Of a DNA stretch of 26,598 bases, positions 9,572 through 16,771 are shown in pieces. The stretch spans positions 1-26,598 of the forward strand of contig CAMLLA010000005.1 of assembly GCA_946480525.1 (NCBI GenBank), read 5' to 3'. How positions within the stretch are numbered: the first letter of the stretch is position 1; each line of letters starts with the position of its first letter. A program made the translations under genes and the position numbers. The notes below the pieces were generated by a model. It worked only from the letters and a program-made list of their open reading frames with translations, was not told the DNA's origin and did no database searches. This DNA is from an uncultured Asticcacaulis sp. (GTDB lineage: Bacteria; Pseudomonadota; Alphaproteobacteria; Caulobacterales; Caulobacteraceae).

Positions 9572-9586
9572 GCTTACGCGTAAAGC
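9572..9586. promoter_or_regulatory. Small palindrome between lacI stop and receptor start
   Basis: Contains a perfect 10-bp palindrome TTACGCGTAA (9574-9583) flanked by GC on both sides. The half-sites resemble those of the LacI operators upstream but in everted order (GCTTAC...GTAAAGC). It could be a secondary regulator site; the resemblance is weak. Confidence 0.25.
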
Positions 9587-10602
9587 TACTTTTGGCGGCG
9601 GCTCGAAGCGCGCACCACCAGTTCCGGCCGCACTGTCTGGCTGGCGGGGGGCGGGAACCCTTCCGCGTCGCCGCGTTCGATCAGGGCGGACAAAAGGTCC
9701 AGGCTGCGCTGGCCGATCTCGAAGACACCGGCGCGCAGGGTTGAAATCGGCGGCGAGGCGTAACGCGTCACCGGAATGTCGTCGAACCCGACCACGGCCA
9801 TGTCATCCGGCATCGACAGGCCGGCTTCGCGCAGGGCCAGCGACGCGCCAAGCGCCATCATGTCGTTGGCGGCGAACAGTCCGTCGGGCAGGCTTTGTTG
9901 CGTCAGCAGATTGCGGACAGCCTCGTAGCCGGTCGTCTCGGTAAAATCGCCGGGCAGAACGATCGGTTCCTGTGTGCCGCCGTTTTCGCTCAACCCGTCG
10001 AGATAGCCGCGCAGCCGGTCCTGGGCTTCGAGGTTGCTGTCGGGCCCGCTGATATGGGCGATGCGCCGGCAGCCCTGGCTACGCAGGTGGCGGACGGCGT
10101 CGAGCGCGCCTGCGTGATTATCGACCACCAGGCTGGGGAGATCCGCCTGTCCGGCAGACCCGCCCATCATGACCAGCGGCATGTTGACCGGCAGCTTGCC
10201 CGCCAGGTCGCCGGCATTGGCGTAAGGCGCCATGACCAGAAGGCCGTCGACCCGGCCGGCCATGGAACGCACGGCGGTGACGGCTTCGTTCAGGTCGCCG
10301 TGCGAGCCGGAAACGAGAATGTGCAGGCCGCGCGCGCGCGCGCCGACATCGATGCCGCGGATGATTTCGGAAAAGAACTCGCCATAGATGTCGGGCAGGA
10401 TGACGCCGATGGTGTTGGTGCGGCTCATGGCCAGGGAGCGGGCAGCGCCGTGCGGCACGTACTTCAGCCGCCCGGCAGCGGCCAGGACGCGATCGCGGAT
10501 CTCTTCGGTTACGTTGTCGAGGCCATTGATCGCGCGCGACGCCGAAGCAATCGACACACCTGCCGCCTTGGCAACATCGTTGAGCGTCACACCTGCCGCC
10601 AT
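9586..10602 (-). CDS. LacI family transcriptional regulator
   Basis: Sugar-responsive DNA-binding regulator, 338 residues, the usual LacI length. The N-terminal HTH reads VTLNDVAKAAGVSIASASRAING (family pattern T.xDVAxxAGVSxxTVSR), followed by the hinge region YVPHGAARSLA. The effector domain is of the periplasmic-binding-protein type, with TIGVILPDIYGEFFSEIIRG, HISGPDSNLEAQDRLRGY and MAVVGFDDIPVTRYASPPISTLR. ATG at 10602 is chosen because GGTGGA lies seven bases upstream; TTG at 10614 and GTG at 10611 are in frame but have no better ribosome site. It is the first gene of locus A and lies directly behind three palindromic operators, so autoregulation together with the receptor and enzymes is the simplest model. 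The inducer is unknown but probably a glucan oligosaccharide. Confidence 0.94.
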   Translation of the reverse strand: MAAGVTLNDVAKAAGVSIASASRAINGLDNVTEEIRDRVLAAAGRLKYVPHGAARSLAMSRTNTIGVILPDIYGEFFSEIIRGIDVGARARGLHILVSGSHGDLNEAVTAVRSMAGRVDGLLVMAPYANAGDLAGKLPVNMPLVMMGGSAGQADLPSLVVDNHAGALDAVRHLRSQGCRRIAHISGPDSNLEAQDRLRGYLDGLSENGGTQEPIVLPGDFTETTGYEAVRNLLTQQSLPDGLFAANDMMALGASLALREAGLSMPDDMAVVGFDDIPVTRYASPPISTLRAGVFEIGQRSLDLLSALIERGDAEGFPPPASQTVRPELVVRASSRRQK

Positions 10603-10626
10603 ATAGTCCACCAAACCCGTACTGTT

Positions 10627-10640
10627 TGTAAGCGCTTACA
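10627..10640. promoter_or_regulatory. LacI-type operator O1
   Basis: Perfect 14-bp palindrome TGTAAGCGCTTACA, matching the general LacI-family operator pattern with a central CG. It lies 24 bases upstream of the lacI ATG, within the predicted transcribed leader. Confidence 0.85.
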
Positions 10641-10656
10641 TGCGCTCTGGGCTGCG

Positions 10657-10685
10657 TCTGTAAGCGCTTACATTAACCGAGTCAA
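10657..10685 (-). promoter_or_regulatory. Predicted sigma70-type promoter of the lacI-receptor-glucanase operon
   Basis: On the minus strand TTGACT (10685-10680, five of six consensus bases) is followed after 17 bases by TACAGA (10662-10657, three of six). The -10 match is weak, but spacing is ideal and operators O1, O2 and O3 are placed after, on and before the promoter. Transcription would start near 10650. Confidence 0.55.
10659..10672. promoter_or_regulatory. LacI-type operator O2, overlapping the promoter
   Basis: Second exact copy of TGTAAGCGCTTACA, centred 32 bp from O1. It covers the 3' part of the spacer and part of the -10 box of the predicted lacI promoter, the expected place for repression by steric exclusion. 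Confidence 0.85.
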
Positions 10686-10692
10686 CAGGCGC

Positions 10693-10706
10693 TGTAAGCG
10701 CTTACA
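10693..10706. promoter_or_regulatory. LacI-type operator O3
   Basis: Third exact copy of TGTAAGCGCTTACA, centred 34 bp from O2 and just upstream of the predicted -35 box. The spacings of 32 and 34 bp are close to three helical turns, so all three dimers could face the same side of the DNA. Confidence 0.83.
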
Positions 10707-10841
10707 TCCATGTGCGGCTTATGGGTCACAGGATGCAATGCAGCAGATAGCGTTAACACTTGTGCGTACAATAGTGCACTATGGGTCGGGGCTTAGACAT
10801 CACCGCCGGCAAAAAAGCGATGCGGTTTTGGTATTGCTTTC
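10707..10841. other. Non-coding stretch upstream of the lacI operators
   Basis: Together with the operators and the palindromic cluster this belongs to the 429-base gap between the halogenase stop and the lacI ATG. No coding region, RNA gene or clear further promoter was recognised here. Confidence 0.4.
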
Positions 10842-11002
10842 CCTTCTCCCCACCTGAGGGGAGAAGGTGGTCCAGCTTTCTGGACCGGATGAGGGGTTAC
10901 TGTAGATTCAGCGTGTGTATCTGCTGACGATTTACCCCTCACCTTGGCGCTGCGCGCCTGTCCTCTCCCCTTTTTTGCCTGCCGGCGAGGCTGGGGAGAG
11001 GA
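10842..11002. repeat. Cluster of REP-like intergenic palindromes
   Basis: Three nested or adjacent perfect stems are visible. CCTTCTCCCC (10842-10851) pairs with GGGGAGAAGG (10858-10867). GGTCCAG (10869-10875) pairs with CTGGACC (10880-10886) around a CTTT tetraloop. TCCTCTCCCC (10961-10970) pairs with GGGGAGAGGA (10993-11002), with an inner GCCT/AGGC. GAGGGGT (10891-10897) and ACCCCTC (10934-10940) can also pair. From memory, the composition resembles a palindromic repeat scattered in many alphaproteobacterial genomes. It lies 29 bases past the halogenase stop and could protect or end that transcript; no U-run supports factor-independent termination. Confidence 0.7.
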
Positions 11003-11031
11003 GAAATTAAAGCGAACACGGTGATAGCGGT

Positions 11032-12564
11032 CTACGCCTTGAAATGCCTGTTGATGACATCGTCATGCATCGGCAGACGACGAACGGCGTCGGCAATGAC
11101 CTCTTCGATATCGCGCAGGAAGGCGGCGGACTCCGCATCGCTCATCAGATCGACGCTCGGGTCATATTGCGCAACAATCCCCTGCCCGATCAGCACCTGG
11201 ACCCAGCTTTCCTCGCGGAAAAGCTCGATCTCGTTGCGCTTGAAAAACCGCGCCGAGCTTTTGAACAGGTCAAGACGGCTTTGCAGGGAATCAGGCACGG
11301 CCATGTGCTTGCAATAGGCCCAGAACGGCGTGTCGTCGCGGTTGGTCACCTTGTAGTGGGCGATGATAAAGTCGCGGATATCGACATATTCTGAATCGGT
11401 CTGGCGGTTGAATTCGGCGATCACTGCCGGGTCGAAAGCCATGTCGGGAAACAGCGAGACGATGCGCAATATGCCGGTCTGGATCAGATGGATCGAGGTC
11501 GATTCAAGCGGTTCGAGAAAACCCGAGGCGAGGCCGAGCGCAATAACGTTCTTGTCCCAGGTCTTGATCCTCTTGCCCGGCGTAAAACGCACCGGCCGGG
11601 GCTCGGCCAGAGACTTGCCGTCGAGATTGGCCAGCAGGATATCGGCGGCCGCCTGATCGTCTGTGTACTGACTGCTGTAGACATGACCGTTGCCGATGCG
11701 GTGCTGCAAGGGAATGCGCCACTGCCAGCCGGCATCGCGGGCGGTCGATCGCGTGTAGGGCGTCAATGGCGGCATTTTTGTTTGCCCTAACGCTTCGCTG
11801 CTTGAGGGCAGTCCGCCCTCACACGGCACAGCCAAAGCCCGGTCGCATGGCAGCCACCGCGACCAGTCCTCGAACCCAACGCCAAGGGTCTGGTTGATCA
11901 GCAGACCGCGCTGGCCAGAGCAATCGATAAAGAGGTCGCCGCCGACCTCCCGCCCGCTGGCCAGTTTTACAGCGGCGACATGACCAGTGTCCGGGTTCTG
12001 AACGACGTCGACGATCCGGCCCTCGATGCGTTCGACGCCCCGGCCTTCGGCGTGGCGGCGCAGGAACTGGCCATAGAGCGCCGCATCGAAATGATAGGCG
12101 AAGTCGATGTCAGAAACGGGCTTGGGCCCTCGCCCGTCGGAAAATCGGTTGGCGCGTGCCGCCATGACATTGATGGCGTAGTGGTCGAAATCCTTCACCG
12201 CGCCCAATGCCTGCATCTTCAGCCAGAACTGGTGGGGCCTGAGCCACAGCCGGTCGATGCCGATCTTGCCGAAGCCGTGGATATAGGAATGGCCCTTTTC
12301 GCGCCAGTCGACGAACTCGATCCCCAGCTTGAACGTGCCTTTTGTGGCCTTGAGCATCTCGACATCGCTGACGCCAAGCAGCTCGTTGAAAGTGCGGATG
12401 GCCGGAATGGTCGCCTCGCCGACGCCGATAATGCCGATCTCGTCCGATTCGATCAGACGGATGGCATAGCGCCCCATGAACAGCTTCGACAGCATGGCCG
12501 CCGTCATCCAGCCGGCTGTGCCGCCGCCGACTATGGTGATCGATCGAATGGGTTGGACCGTCAT
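11032..12564 (-). CDS. Flavin-dependent tryptophan halogenase family protein
   Basis: FADH2-dependent halogenase homologue, 510 residues, close to PrnA-like enzymes. The N-terminal dinucleotide-binding motif reads [10 protein letters not shown]. Lys79 (in [10 protein letters not shown]) matches the position of the lysine that carries the halogenating species in PrnA. W280 and W282 form the diagnostic WxWxIP motif (AGWQWRIPL). Glu354 in [11 protein letters not shown] corresponds to the substrate-side glutamate of the family. All motifs expected of an active enzyme are therefore present. No flavin reductase or biosynthetic genes are nearby; relatives are often found beside TonB-dependent receptors in Caulobacterales and Xanthomonadales, where their substrate is unknown. 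The gene stands alone between the two loci, with palindromic elements on both sides. The ribosome site is weak (GGAG 13 bases before ATG). The true substrate need not be tryptophan. Confidence 0.93.
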   Translation of the reverse strand: MTVQPIRSITIVGGGTAGWMTAAMLSKLFMGRYAIRLIESDEIGIIGVGEATIPAIRTFNELLGVSDVEMLKATKGTFKLGIEFVDWREKGHSYIHGFGKIGIDRLWLRPHQFWLKMQALGAVKDFDHYAINVMAARANRFSDGRGPKPVSDIDFAYHFDAALYGQFLRRHAEGRGVERIEGRIVDVVQNPDTGHVAAVKLASGREVGGDLFIDCSGQRGLLINQTLGVGFEDWSRWLPCDRALAVPCEGGLPSSSEALGQTKMPPLTPYTRSTARDAGWQWRIPLQHRIGNGHVYSSQYTDDQAAADILLANLDGKSLAEPRPVRFTPGKRIKTWDKNVIALGLASGFLEPLESTSIHLIQTGILRIVSLFPDMAFDPAVIAEFNRQTDSEYVDIRDFIIAHYKVTNRDDTPFWAYCKHMAVPDSLQSRLDLFKSSARFFKRNEIELFREESWVQVLIGQGIVAQYDPSVDLMSDAESAAFLRDIEEVIADAVRRLPMHDDVINRHFKA

Positions 12565-12674
12565 GCCGCGTCTCGCTCCGGTTTTTGACGCTGTTATGCT
12601 CCGGATTTTACCCGATAGGCAATGATGCGATTTATGCCTGGGCCGCCATGGTTTGGCGCGTCGGGATTATTAGG
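12565..12674 (-). promoter_or_regulatory. Leader/promoter region of the halogenase gene
   Basis: A poor sigma70-like pair is visible on the minus strand: TTGCCT, 18 bases, CATAAC. No palindromic operator was recognised. This and the inverted-repeat element make up most of the 343-base gap between the ROK stop and the halogenase ATG; the remaining 64 bases next to the ROK stop show nothing I can name. Confidence 0.25.
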
Positions 12675-12843
12675 GGTCCACAGATTACACAGATGCACAC
12701 AGATTATCCGTGCGGGCAGGTCAGTCAGTGTCTCATCAACACCAAATCCCGACAGCGCAAGGCGCTGTCATTTCATGAAGTCATTCACTCGATCGCGCCA
12801 CCATACACGGATAATCTGTGTGCATCTGTGTAATCTGTGGACC
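12675..12843. repeat. 169-bp element with perfect 38-bp inverted repeats (MITE/REP-like)
   Basis: The left arm (12675-12712, beginning GGTCCACAGATTACACAG) and the right arm (12806-12843, ending AATCTGTGGACC) are exact reverse complements over all 38 bases, separated by 93 bases. Each arm is internally repetitive, built from CACAGATTA/CACAGATG units. The spacer holds a further perfect hairpin, GACAGCGC (12751-12758) with GCGCTGTC (12762-12769). No transposase and no clear target duplication are seen. Arms of this composition are, from memory, common as dispersed intergenic repeats in unrelated bacteria. On transcripts coming from the ROK gene it would fold into a very long hairpin ahead of the halogenase gene. 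Confidence 0.8.
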
Positions 12844-12907
12844 TGCCTTACCAGCGAGGTGGCGGGCTATGCGGCGTATTCCTGGGTATCGCTGACACAC
12901 GGGCGCC

Positions 12908-14095
12908 CTATTTCATCAGGGATTCCGGCGTCGGCAACAGCCTGTTCTGGAAGACGACGACGGCCGCCCCGATCGCCGCGGCGTCGACGGACACGGTCGA
13001 AGGACAAAACGGCGCCAGCGGCACCATGCTCTGCGTATCCATCTTCGCGTTCAGACGGTCGCACAGACGACGGATTACGAAGACCGGAAGCTGCCCGCCG
13101 ATGACGTGCAGTTCCGGGCTCAGGACGTAGTTGATGGTCAGGCAGGGATCGAGCAGGCAGTCGGCCGCCAGGTCGACCCACGCATTCACGCCGGCCCGCG
13201 TGGCCGGATCGTCCTCAAGCAGGTCACCAGCATCCGAGACGGCGACCCCATGCCGGGCCAGTTCTTCGTAGAAGGCAAACAGCGACAGCACGTCCCACAG
13301 CGTCCTGACCCGGCCGTCCTTTGACCGGACAGGAATCTTGCCGAGGTCGCCGGGGCTGCCAAGGCCACCGGTATAGGGCTGGCCATTGATGATCAGTCCG
13401 CTGCCGATCCCGGCGCTGATCAACGTGTAGACGAATGTCTTGTGCGCCATGCCGAGACCGAACTGCAATTCGCCGAGCGCCGCCGAGGTCGCGTCGTTTT
13501 CGACATAGACGGGGATGCCCAGGCGTTCGGCAAAGGTCTCCATGACGTTCAAGCCCGACCAGGCTTCGTAGCCGTCGGGGCGTTCGGTGACCTGCACGCC
13601 CGCCAGCTTTTCCGGAATGGCGACGCCGAGGCCGATGACGCGTTTGCGCGGCACCAGCCTTTGGCTGAAGACGTCCGCCAGTTGCGCTTCGACAAAGGAC
13701 AGGACGTGTTCGGGCAGAGCGAAGTGCTGGCCGGTATAGATGCGGCGGCGGACCCTGCCCGCCAGATCCATCAGCACGAAGGTGATATGTTCGCGGTCGA
13801 CGTTCAGTCCGATGGCGTAGGCGCCGTTCGGATTAACCGCCATGCGCGCCGCCGGCTGGCCGCGCGCACCGGGAATCGGATCTTCATCCAGGATCACGCC
13901 GGCTTCCATCAGCCGTCGGCTGATATTGATGACCGATTGGTGGGTCAGGCCGGTGATTTCGGCGACGTCGCTGCGCGTGACGGGACCATTGGCGCGGACG
14001 GCCTGCAGAACGACGCGCTGATTGTAGTCGCCTGCCCGGCTGAGATTCGTGCCCGGCAGACGGCTTTTGACAGGTTCACGCGCCTTCTCAGCCAT
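12908..14095 (-). CDS. ROK family transcriptional regulator (NagC/XylR-like)
   Basis: Probable sugar-responsive repressor, 395 residues. ATG at 14095 is chosen because GGAGAG lies seven bases upstream; an open frame runs to 14164 but without a comparable site. Residues about 20-85 form a winged helix (NQRVVLQAVRANGPVTRSDVAEITGLTHQSVINISRRL), followed by a ROK domain with VIGLGVAIPEKL, VENDATSAALGELQFG and GIGSGLIINGQPYTGG. At the site where ROK kinases and NagC have GEIGH and a CxCGxxGC zinc motif, this protein has GSPGDLGKIPV and no cysteine cluster, so it is unlikely to be a kinase. It follows the GH2 gene by 88 bases and may regulate the galactan locus, the halogenase or itself. The ligand is unknown. 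Confidence 0.92.
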   Translation of the reverse strand: MAEKAREPVKSRLPGTNLSRAGDYNQRVVLQAVRANGPVTRSDVAEITGLTHQSVINISRRLMEAGVILDEDPIPGARGQPAARMAVNPNGAYAIGLNVDREHITFVLMDLAGRVRRRIYTGQHFALPEHVLSFVEAQLADVFSQRLVPRKRVIGLGVAIPEKLAGVQVTERPDGYEAWSGLNVMETFAERLGIPVYVENDATSAALGELQFGLGMAHKTFVYTLISAGIGSGLIINGQPYTGGLGSPGDLGKIPVRSKDGRVRTLWDVLSLFAFYEELARHGVAVSDAGDLLEDDPATRAGVNAWVDLAADCLLDPCLTINYVLSPELHVIGGQLPVFVIRRLCDRLNAKMDTQSMVPLAPFCPSTVSVDAAAIGAAVVVFQNRLLPTPESLMK

Positions 14096-14125
14096 AAAGC
14101 GGCTCTCCACAACTACATCTCGTGA

Positions 14126-14155
14126 TTTACTGAAATGTTTTGGAGGGCTTGTAAA
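14126..14155. promoter_or_regulatory. Possible operator upstream of the ROK gene
   Basis: TTTAC (14126-14130) and GTAAA (14151-14155) form an inverted repeat across an AT-richer stretch in the 88-base gap between GH2 and ROK. Half-sites of this kind could serve ROK autoregulation. The match is short and the call tentative. Confidence 0.2.
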
Positions 14156-14183
14156 GAAGACCAATTCCGCAAACGGGGTTTTA

Positions 14184-16673
14184 TCACCCCGCTTTCAGCA
14201 CCACCTTGCCGCTGGCCAGACCCGCGCCCGACGCCGTCACCGTGATGTTCCCTGAGCCACGCGTCTGGACGATGGCGCTGCACAGGCCGTTGAAGGCCTT
14301 GCGCCGGGTCGCCTTGTCGGCCTCGTGACTGTTCGGATTGCCGTTGCCGACGCCGATGACCTCGCCCGGACCTGAAACGGCAAAGGTGATCAGGTCGCTG
14401 GCCCTGGGCACCGGCCGGCCCTTGGCGTCGAAGACCTCGGCGCGCAGCACAGCGACATCCCTGCCATCGCCGGTAAGGGCGGTGCGATCGGCGGTGAGCA
14501 CGACCTTGGCTGGCGCACCCGCCGTCTCACGCTTGTCCTTGAGGATGACCTTGCCGCCCTTGTAAGCAAAGGCTTCGATCTTGCCGGGAACATAGGGCAC
14601 GCTCCATTCAAGATGCCGGTTGCGCGGCATCGCCTTGCGGCCGGCCGAGCGGCCATTGACGAACAGCTCGACCTCGTCGCAATTGCTGTGCGCCCATACC
14701 GAGACGGTCTCACCCGATTCCCAGTTCCAGTGCGGCAGAAGGTGCAGCAGAGGCTCGTCCGGCCGCCACCAGGCGCGGTAATAGTAGTAGTTGTCCTTCG
14801 GGAAGCCGCAGGTGTCGAAGACGCCGAACTGCGACGAAATGCTGGGCCATTCCGAAAACGGCGTCGGCTCACCGCGATAGTCGAAGCCCGTCCAGATAAA
14901 GCCGCCGGCCATGTAGGGCTTTTCGGCGGCGTGCGTCCACCAGGTCTCGCCCGTCGTCGCCCACCATGGTGCGGTCGTGTCATAGGCCGGGACAATGTGG
15001 TTGGACTTGTCGAGCACGTATTCACCCCGCGTCGCGACGGTAGAGGCCGTTTCCGAACCGATGATCGAGATGTGCGGATATTTGGCGTGGAAGTCGTCGA
15101 TCAGATGGGTGCGGTAGTTGAAGCCCAGCACGTCGACTTCGTGGGTGACGCCGAAGCCGTAGCCCTGGTCCATGGCGTAGGTGACGCCGCGCGTTGGGTC
15201 CAATTCGTTGCACAGACGTTTCATGGTGCGGGTGATGATGGCACCGCGCTCCGTGCCCTGTTGCGGCTCTTCATTGCCGACCGACCACAGTATGATGGAG
15301 GGATGGTTGCGGTCGCGCACGATCATGCTGCGCAGGTTTTCAAGCCCCTCCTTCGACGACGTCATCAGGCGCGTCTCGTCAATAACCAGCAGGCCCAGTT
15401 CGTCGCAGGCGTCGAGCACTTCGGGCGTCGGCGGATTGTGCGAGGCGCGATAGGCGTTGCAGCCCATCTCCTTCAGCAGTTTCAGCCGATAATATTGCAG
15501 GGCGTCGGGGATGGCGGCGCCGACGCCGGCATGGTCCTGATGGTTGCAAGTGCCCTTCAGCTTCAGGTGCTGGCCGTTAAGGAAGAAGCCCTTCTCGGCG
15601 TCGAACTTGATGTCGCGGAAACCGAAACGGGTATTGACAGTATCGATGGTCTTGTCGACGACGAGCAGGGTTGTCAGCGCATAAAGATACGGATCGTCCA
15701 CCGACCAGAGACGGGGATTGGCAATAGCCCGCGACTGTCTGATTTCGACCTGTGTCCATGGTTTCAGATCAACCTGAACAGGTATTGGCGGAAGAAGCGA
15801 AACATCGCCCTTTGCCGGGCTGACAACCGAATGCAGCTCTACCGTGAGCGCTTCGTTGGAATCGTTGCGGATCGTCGTGACGACTTCCACTGTGCCATCC
15901 GTCTTTGGCCGCACCAGAACACCGTGCTGAGGAATATGCACCGGGTGCACCTTGGTCAGCCAGACATGGCGATAGATGCCGGCGCCTTCGTAGAACCAGC
16001 CTTCGCCTAAGCTCGCATCGACGCGCACCGCGACGACGTTCGGCTTGTCGTCGGTGTTGAGGAAATCCGTCACATCGATCGAGAAGCCGTTGTAGCCACC
16101 GTCGTGTTCGCGGACGATATAGCCATTGACCATGACAAGCGTGCTGCGGAAGACGCCGTCGAATTCCAGGAAAATCCGCTTGCCCTTGTCGGCGGCATCG
16201 AGCGCAAACGTCTTGCGGTACCAGCCGACGCTGGTTTCGGGATAGTCGCGCCCCAGCGGCTTGAAGCCGTGATTGGCCGCCGGGTCCCAGATCGCGCCGC
16301 GATCATCGGGCTTCAGCTCCGACGCCTTGGGGTTGGGGACGAAGGGCAGCTCGACCGCCCAGTCGTGCGGCAGGGTGACTTCACGCCATTTCGAATCGTC
16401 AAAACTTGCCTGCGCCACCTTGCCCGAATCCGGAGCTTGCTTGGCGTAGGTGCGCAGGTCGAGCCCGAAGCCGAAATCCTTGTCCCCATCATGCAGGTGG
16501 CCGAAGGCAAACCGCCAGCCATCATTGAAGCGCGTGCGCCCCATGCGTCCCGGCTTGATGTCCTGCTGCGGCATTTCCTGGCCAGGCACCGGGATGTCCA
16601 GGGCGGCGCTGGACGAGGCCATAAGGGTTGCAGCGGATACGGTCGCAAGCACTTCGCGGCGGTTGAGGGTCAT
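14184..16673 (-). CDS. GH2 family glycoside hydrolase, beta-galactosidase-like, Tat-exported
   Basis: Exo-acting glycosidase, most likely removing beta-galactosyl residues from galactan oligosaccharides in the periplasm; 829 residues. ATG at 16673 follows GGAGG and starts a Tat signal (MTLNRREVLATVSAATL); the upstream ATG at 16748 lies inside a stem-loop. Domains in order are a sugar-binding jelly roll (FNDGWRFAFG, LPHDWAVELPF, GEGWFYEGAGIYRHVWL), an immunoglobulin-like domain, then a TIM barrel with GCNAYRASHNPPTPEVLDAC. Glu468 in WSVGNEEP is the expected acid/base and Glu541 in IIGSETAS the expected nucleophile. A DUF4982-like domain (VELFVNGRSAGRKAMPRN) and a C-terminal Ig-like domain (GEVIGVGNGNPNSHEADK) follow. 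It lies between the STN receptor and the ROK regulator, in a locus that also has a GH53 galactanase. Other GH2 activities (glucuronidase, mannosidase) cannot be excluded. Confidence 0.93.
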   Translation of the reverse strand: MTLNRREVLATVSAATLMASSSAALDIPVPGQEMPQQDIKPGRMGRTRFNDGWRFAFGHLHDGDKDFGFGLDLRTYAKQAPDSGKVAQASFDDSKWREVTLPHDWAVELPFVPNPKASELKPDDRGAIWDPAANHGFKPLGRDYPETSVGWYRKTFALDAADKGKRIFLEFDGVFRSTLVMVNGYIVREHDGGYNGFSIDVTDFLNTDDKPNVVAVRVDASLGEGWFYEGAGIYRHVWLTKVHPVHIPQHGVLVRPKTDGTVEVVTTIRNDSNEALTVELHSVVSPAKGDVSLLPPIPVQVDLKPWTQVEIRQSRAIANPRLWSVDDPYLYALTTLLVVDKTIDTVNTRFGFRDIKFDAEKGFFLNGQHLKLKGTCNHQDHAGVGAAIPDALQYYRLKLLKEMGCNAYRASHNPPTPEVLDACDELGLLVIDETRLMTSSKEGLENLRSMIVRDRNHPSIILWSVGNEEPQQGTERGAIITRTMKRLCNELDPTRGVTYAMDQGYGFGVTHEVDVLGFNYRTHLIDDFHAKYPHISIIGSETASTVATRGEYVLDKSNHIVPAYDTTAPWWATTGETWWTHAAEKPYMAGGFIWTGFDYRGEPTPFSEWPSISSQFGVFDTCGFPKDNYYYYRAWWRPDEPLLHLLPHWNWESGETVSVWAHSNCDEVELFVNGRSAGRKAMPRNRHLEWSVPYVPGKIEAFAYKGGKVILKDKRETAGAPAKVVLTADRTALTGDGRDVAVLRAEVFDAKGRPVPRASDLITFAVSGPGEVIGVGNGNPNSHEADKATRRKAFNGLCSAIVQTRGSGNITVTASGAGLASGKVVLKAG

Positions 16674-16712
16674 GGCAGCGGTCCTCCGGAATTCTTTTAT
16701 CTTGAGACAATG

Positions 16713-16748
16713 ATGGCCGGACGCTCCTAGGGTCAAGCGCCCGGCCAT
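16713..16748. other. Long stem-loop between the STN receptor gene and GH2
   Basis: ATGGCCGG and CCGGCCAT at the ends (16713-16720 and 16741-16748) pair perfectly. Pairing continues inward for five more positions with one G-T wobble in the minus-strand RNA, giving a 13-bp stem with a 10-base loop. It starts 24 bases after the receptor stop codon on the transcript. No U-run follows. Confidence 0.6.
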
Positions 16749-16771
16749 GAGTTTATCGCTCGCTTTAAGAC

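Noticed and set aside
7325..9583. 752-codon open frame on the plus strand opposite the Oar-like receptor
   Set aside because: Antisense shadow; low-complexity Arg/Val/Asp-rich translation with no domain, while the minus strand encodes a full receptor.
11032..12564. Halogenase as part of a secondary-metabolite cluster
   Set aside because: No NRPS, PKS, tailoring or flavin reductase gene is in the window; both neighbours are sugar loci.
12675..12843. CRISPR-like or tandem repeat
   Set aside because: There are only two arms in inverted orientation, with one spacer and no cas genes.
12622..13104. Small ORFs running through the inverted-repeat element
   Set aside because: Their translations (ITQMHTD, ICVHLCNLW) come from the repeat arms themselves; such peptides are a known kind of false hypothetical protein in repeats. 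No ribosome site was seen.
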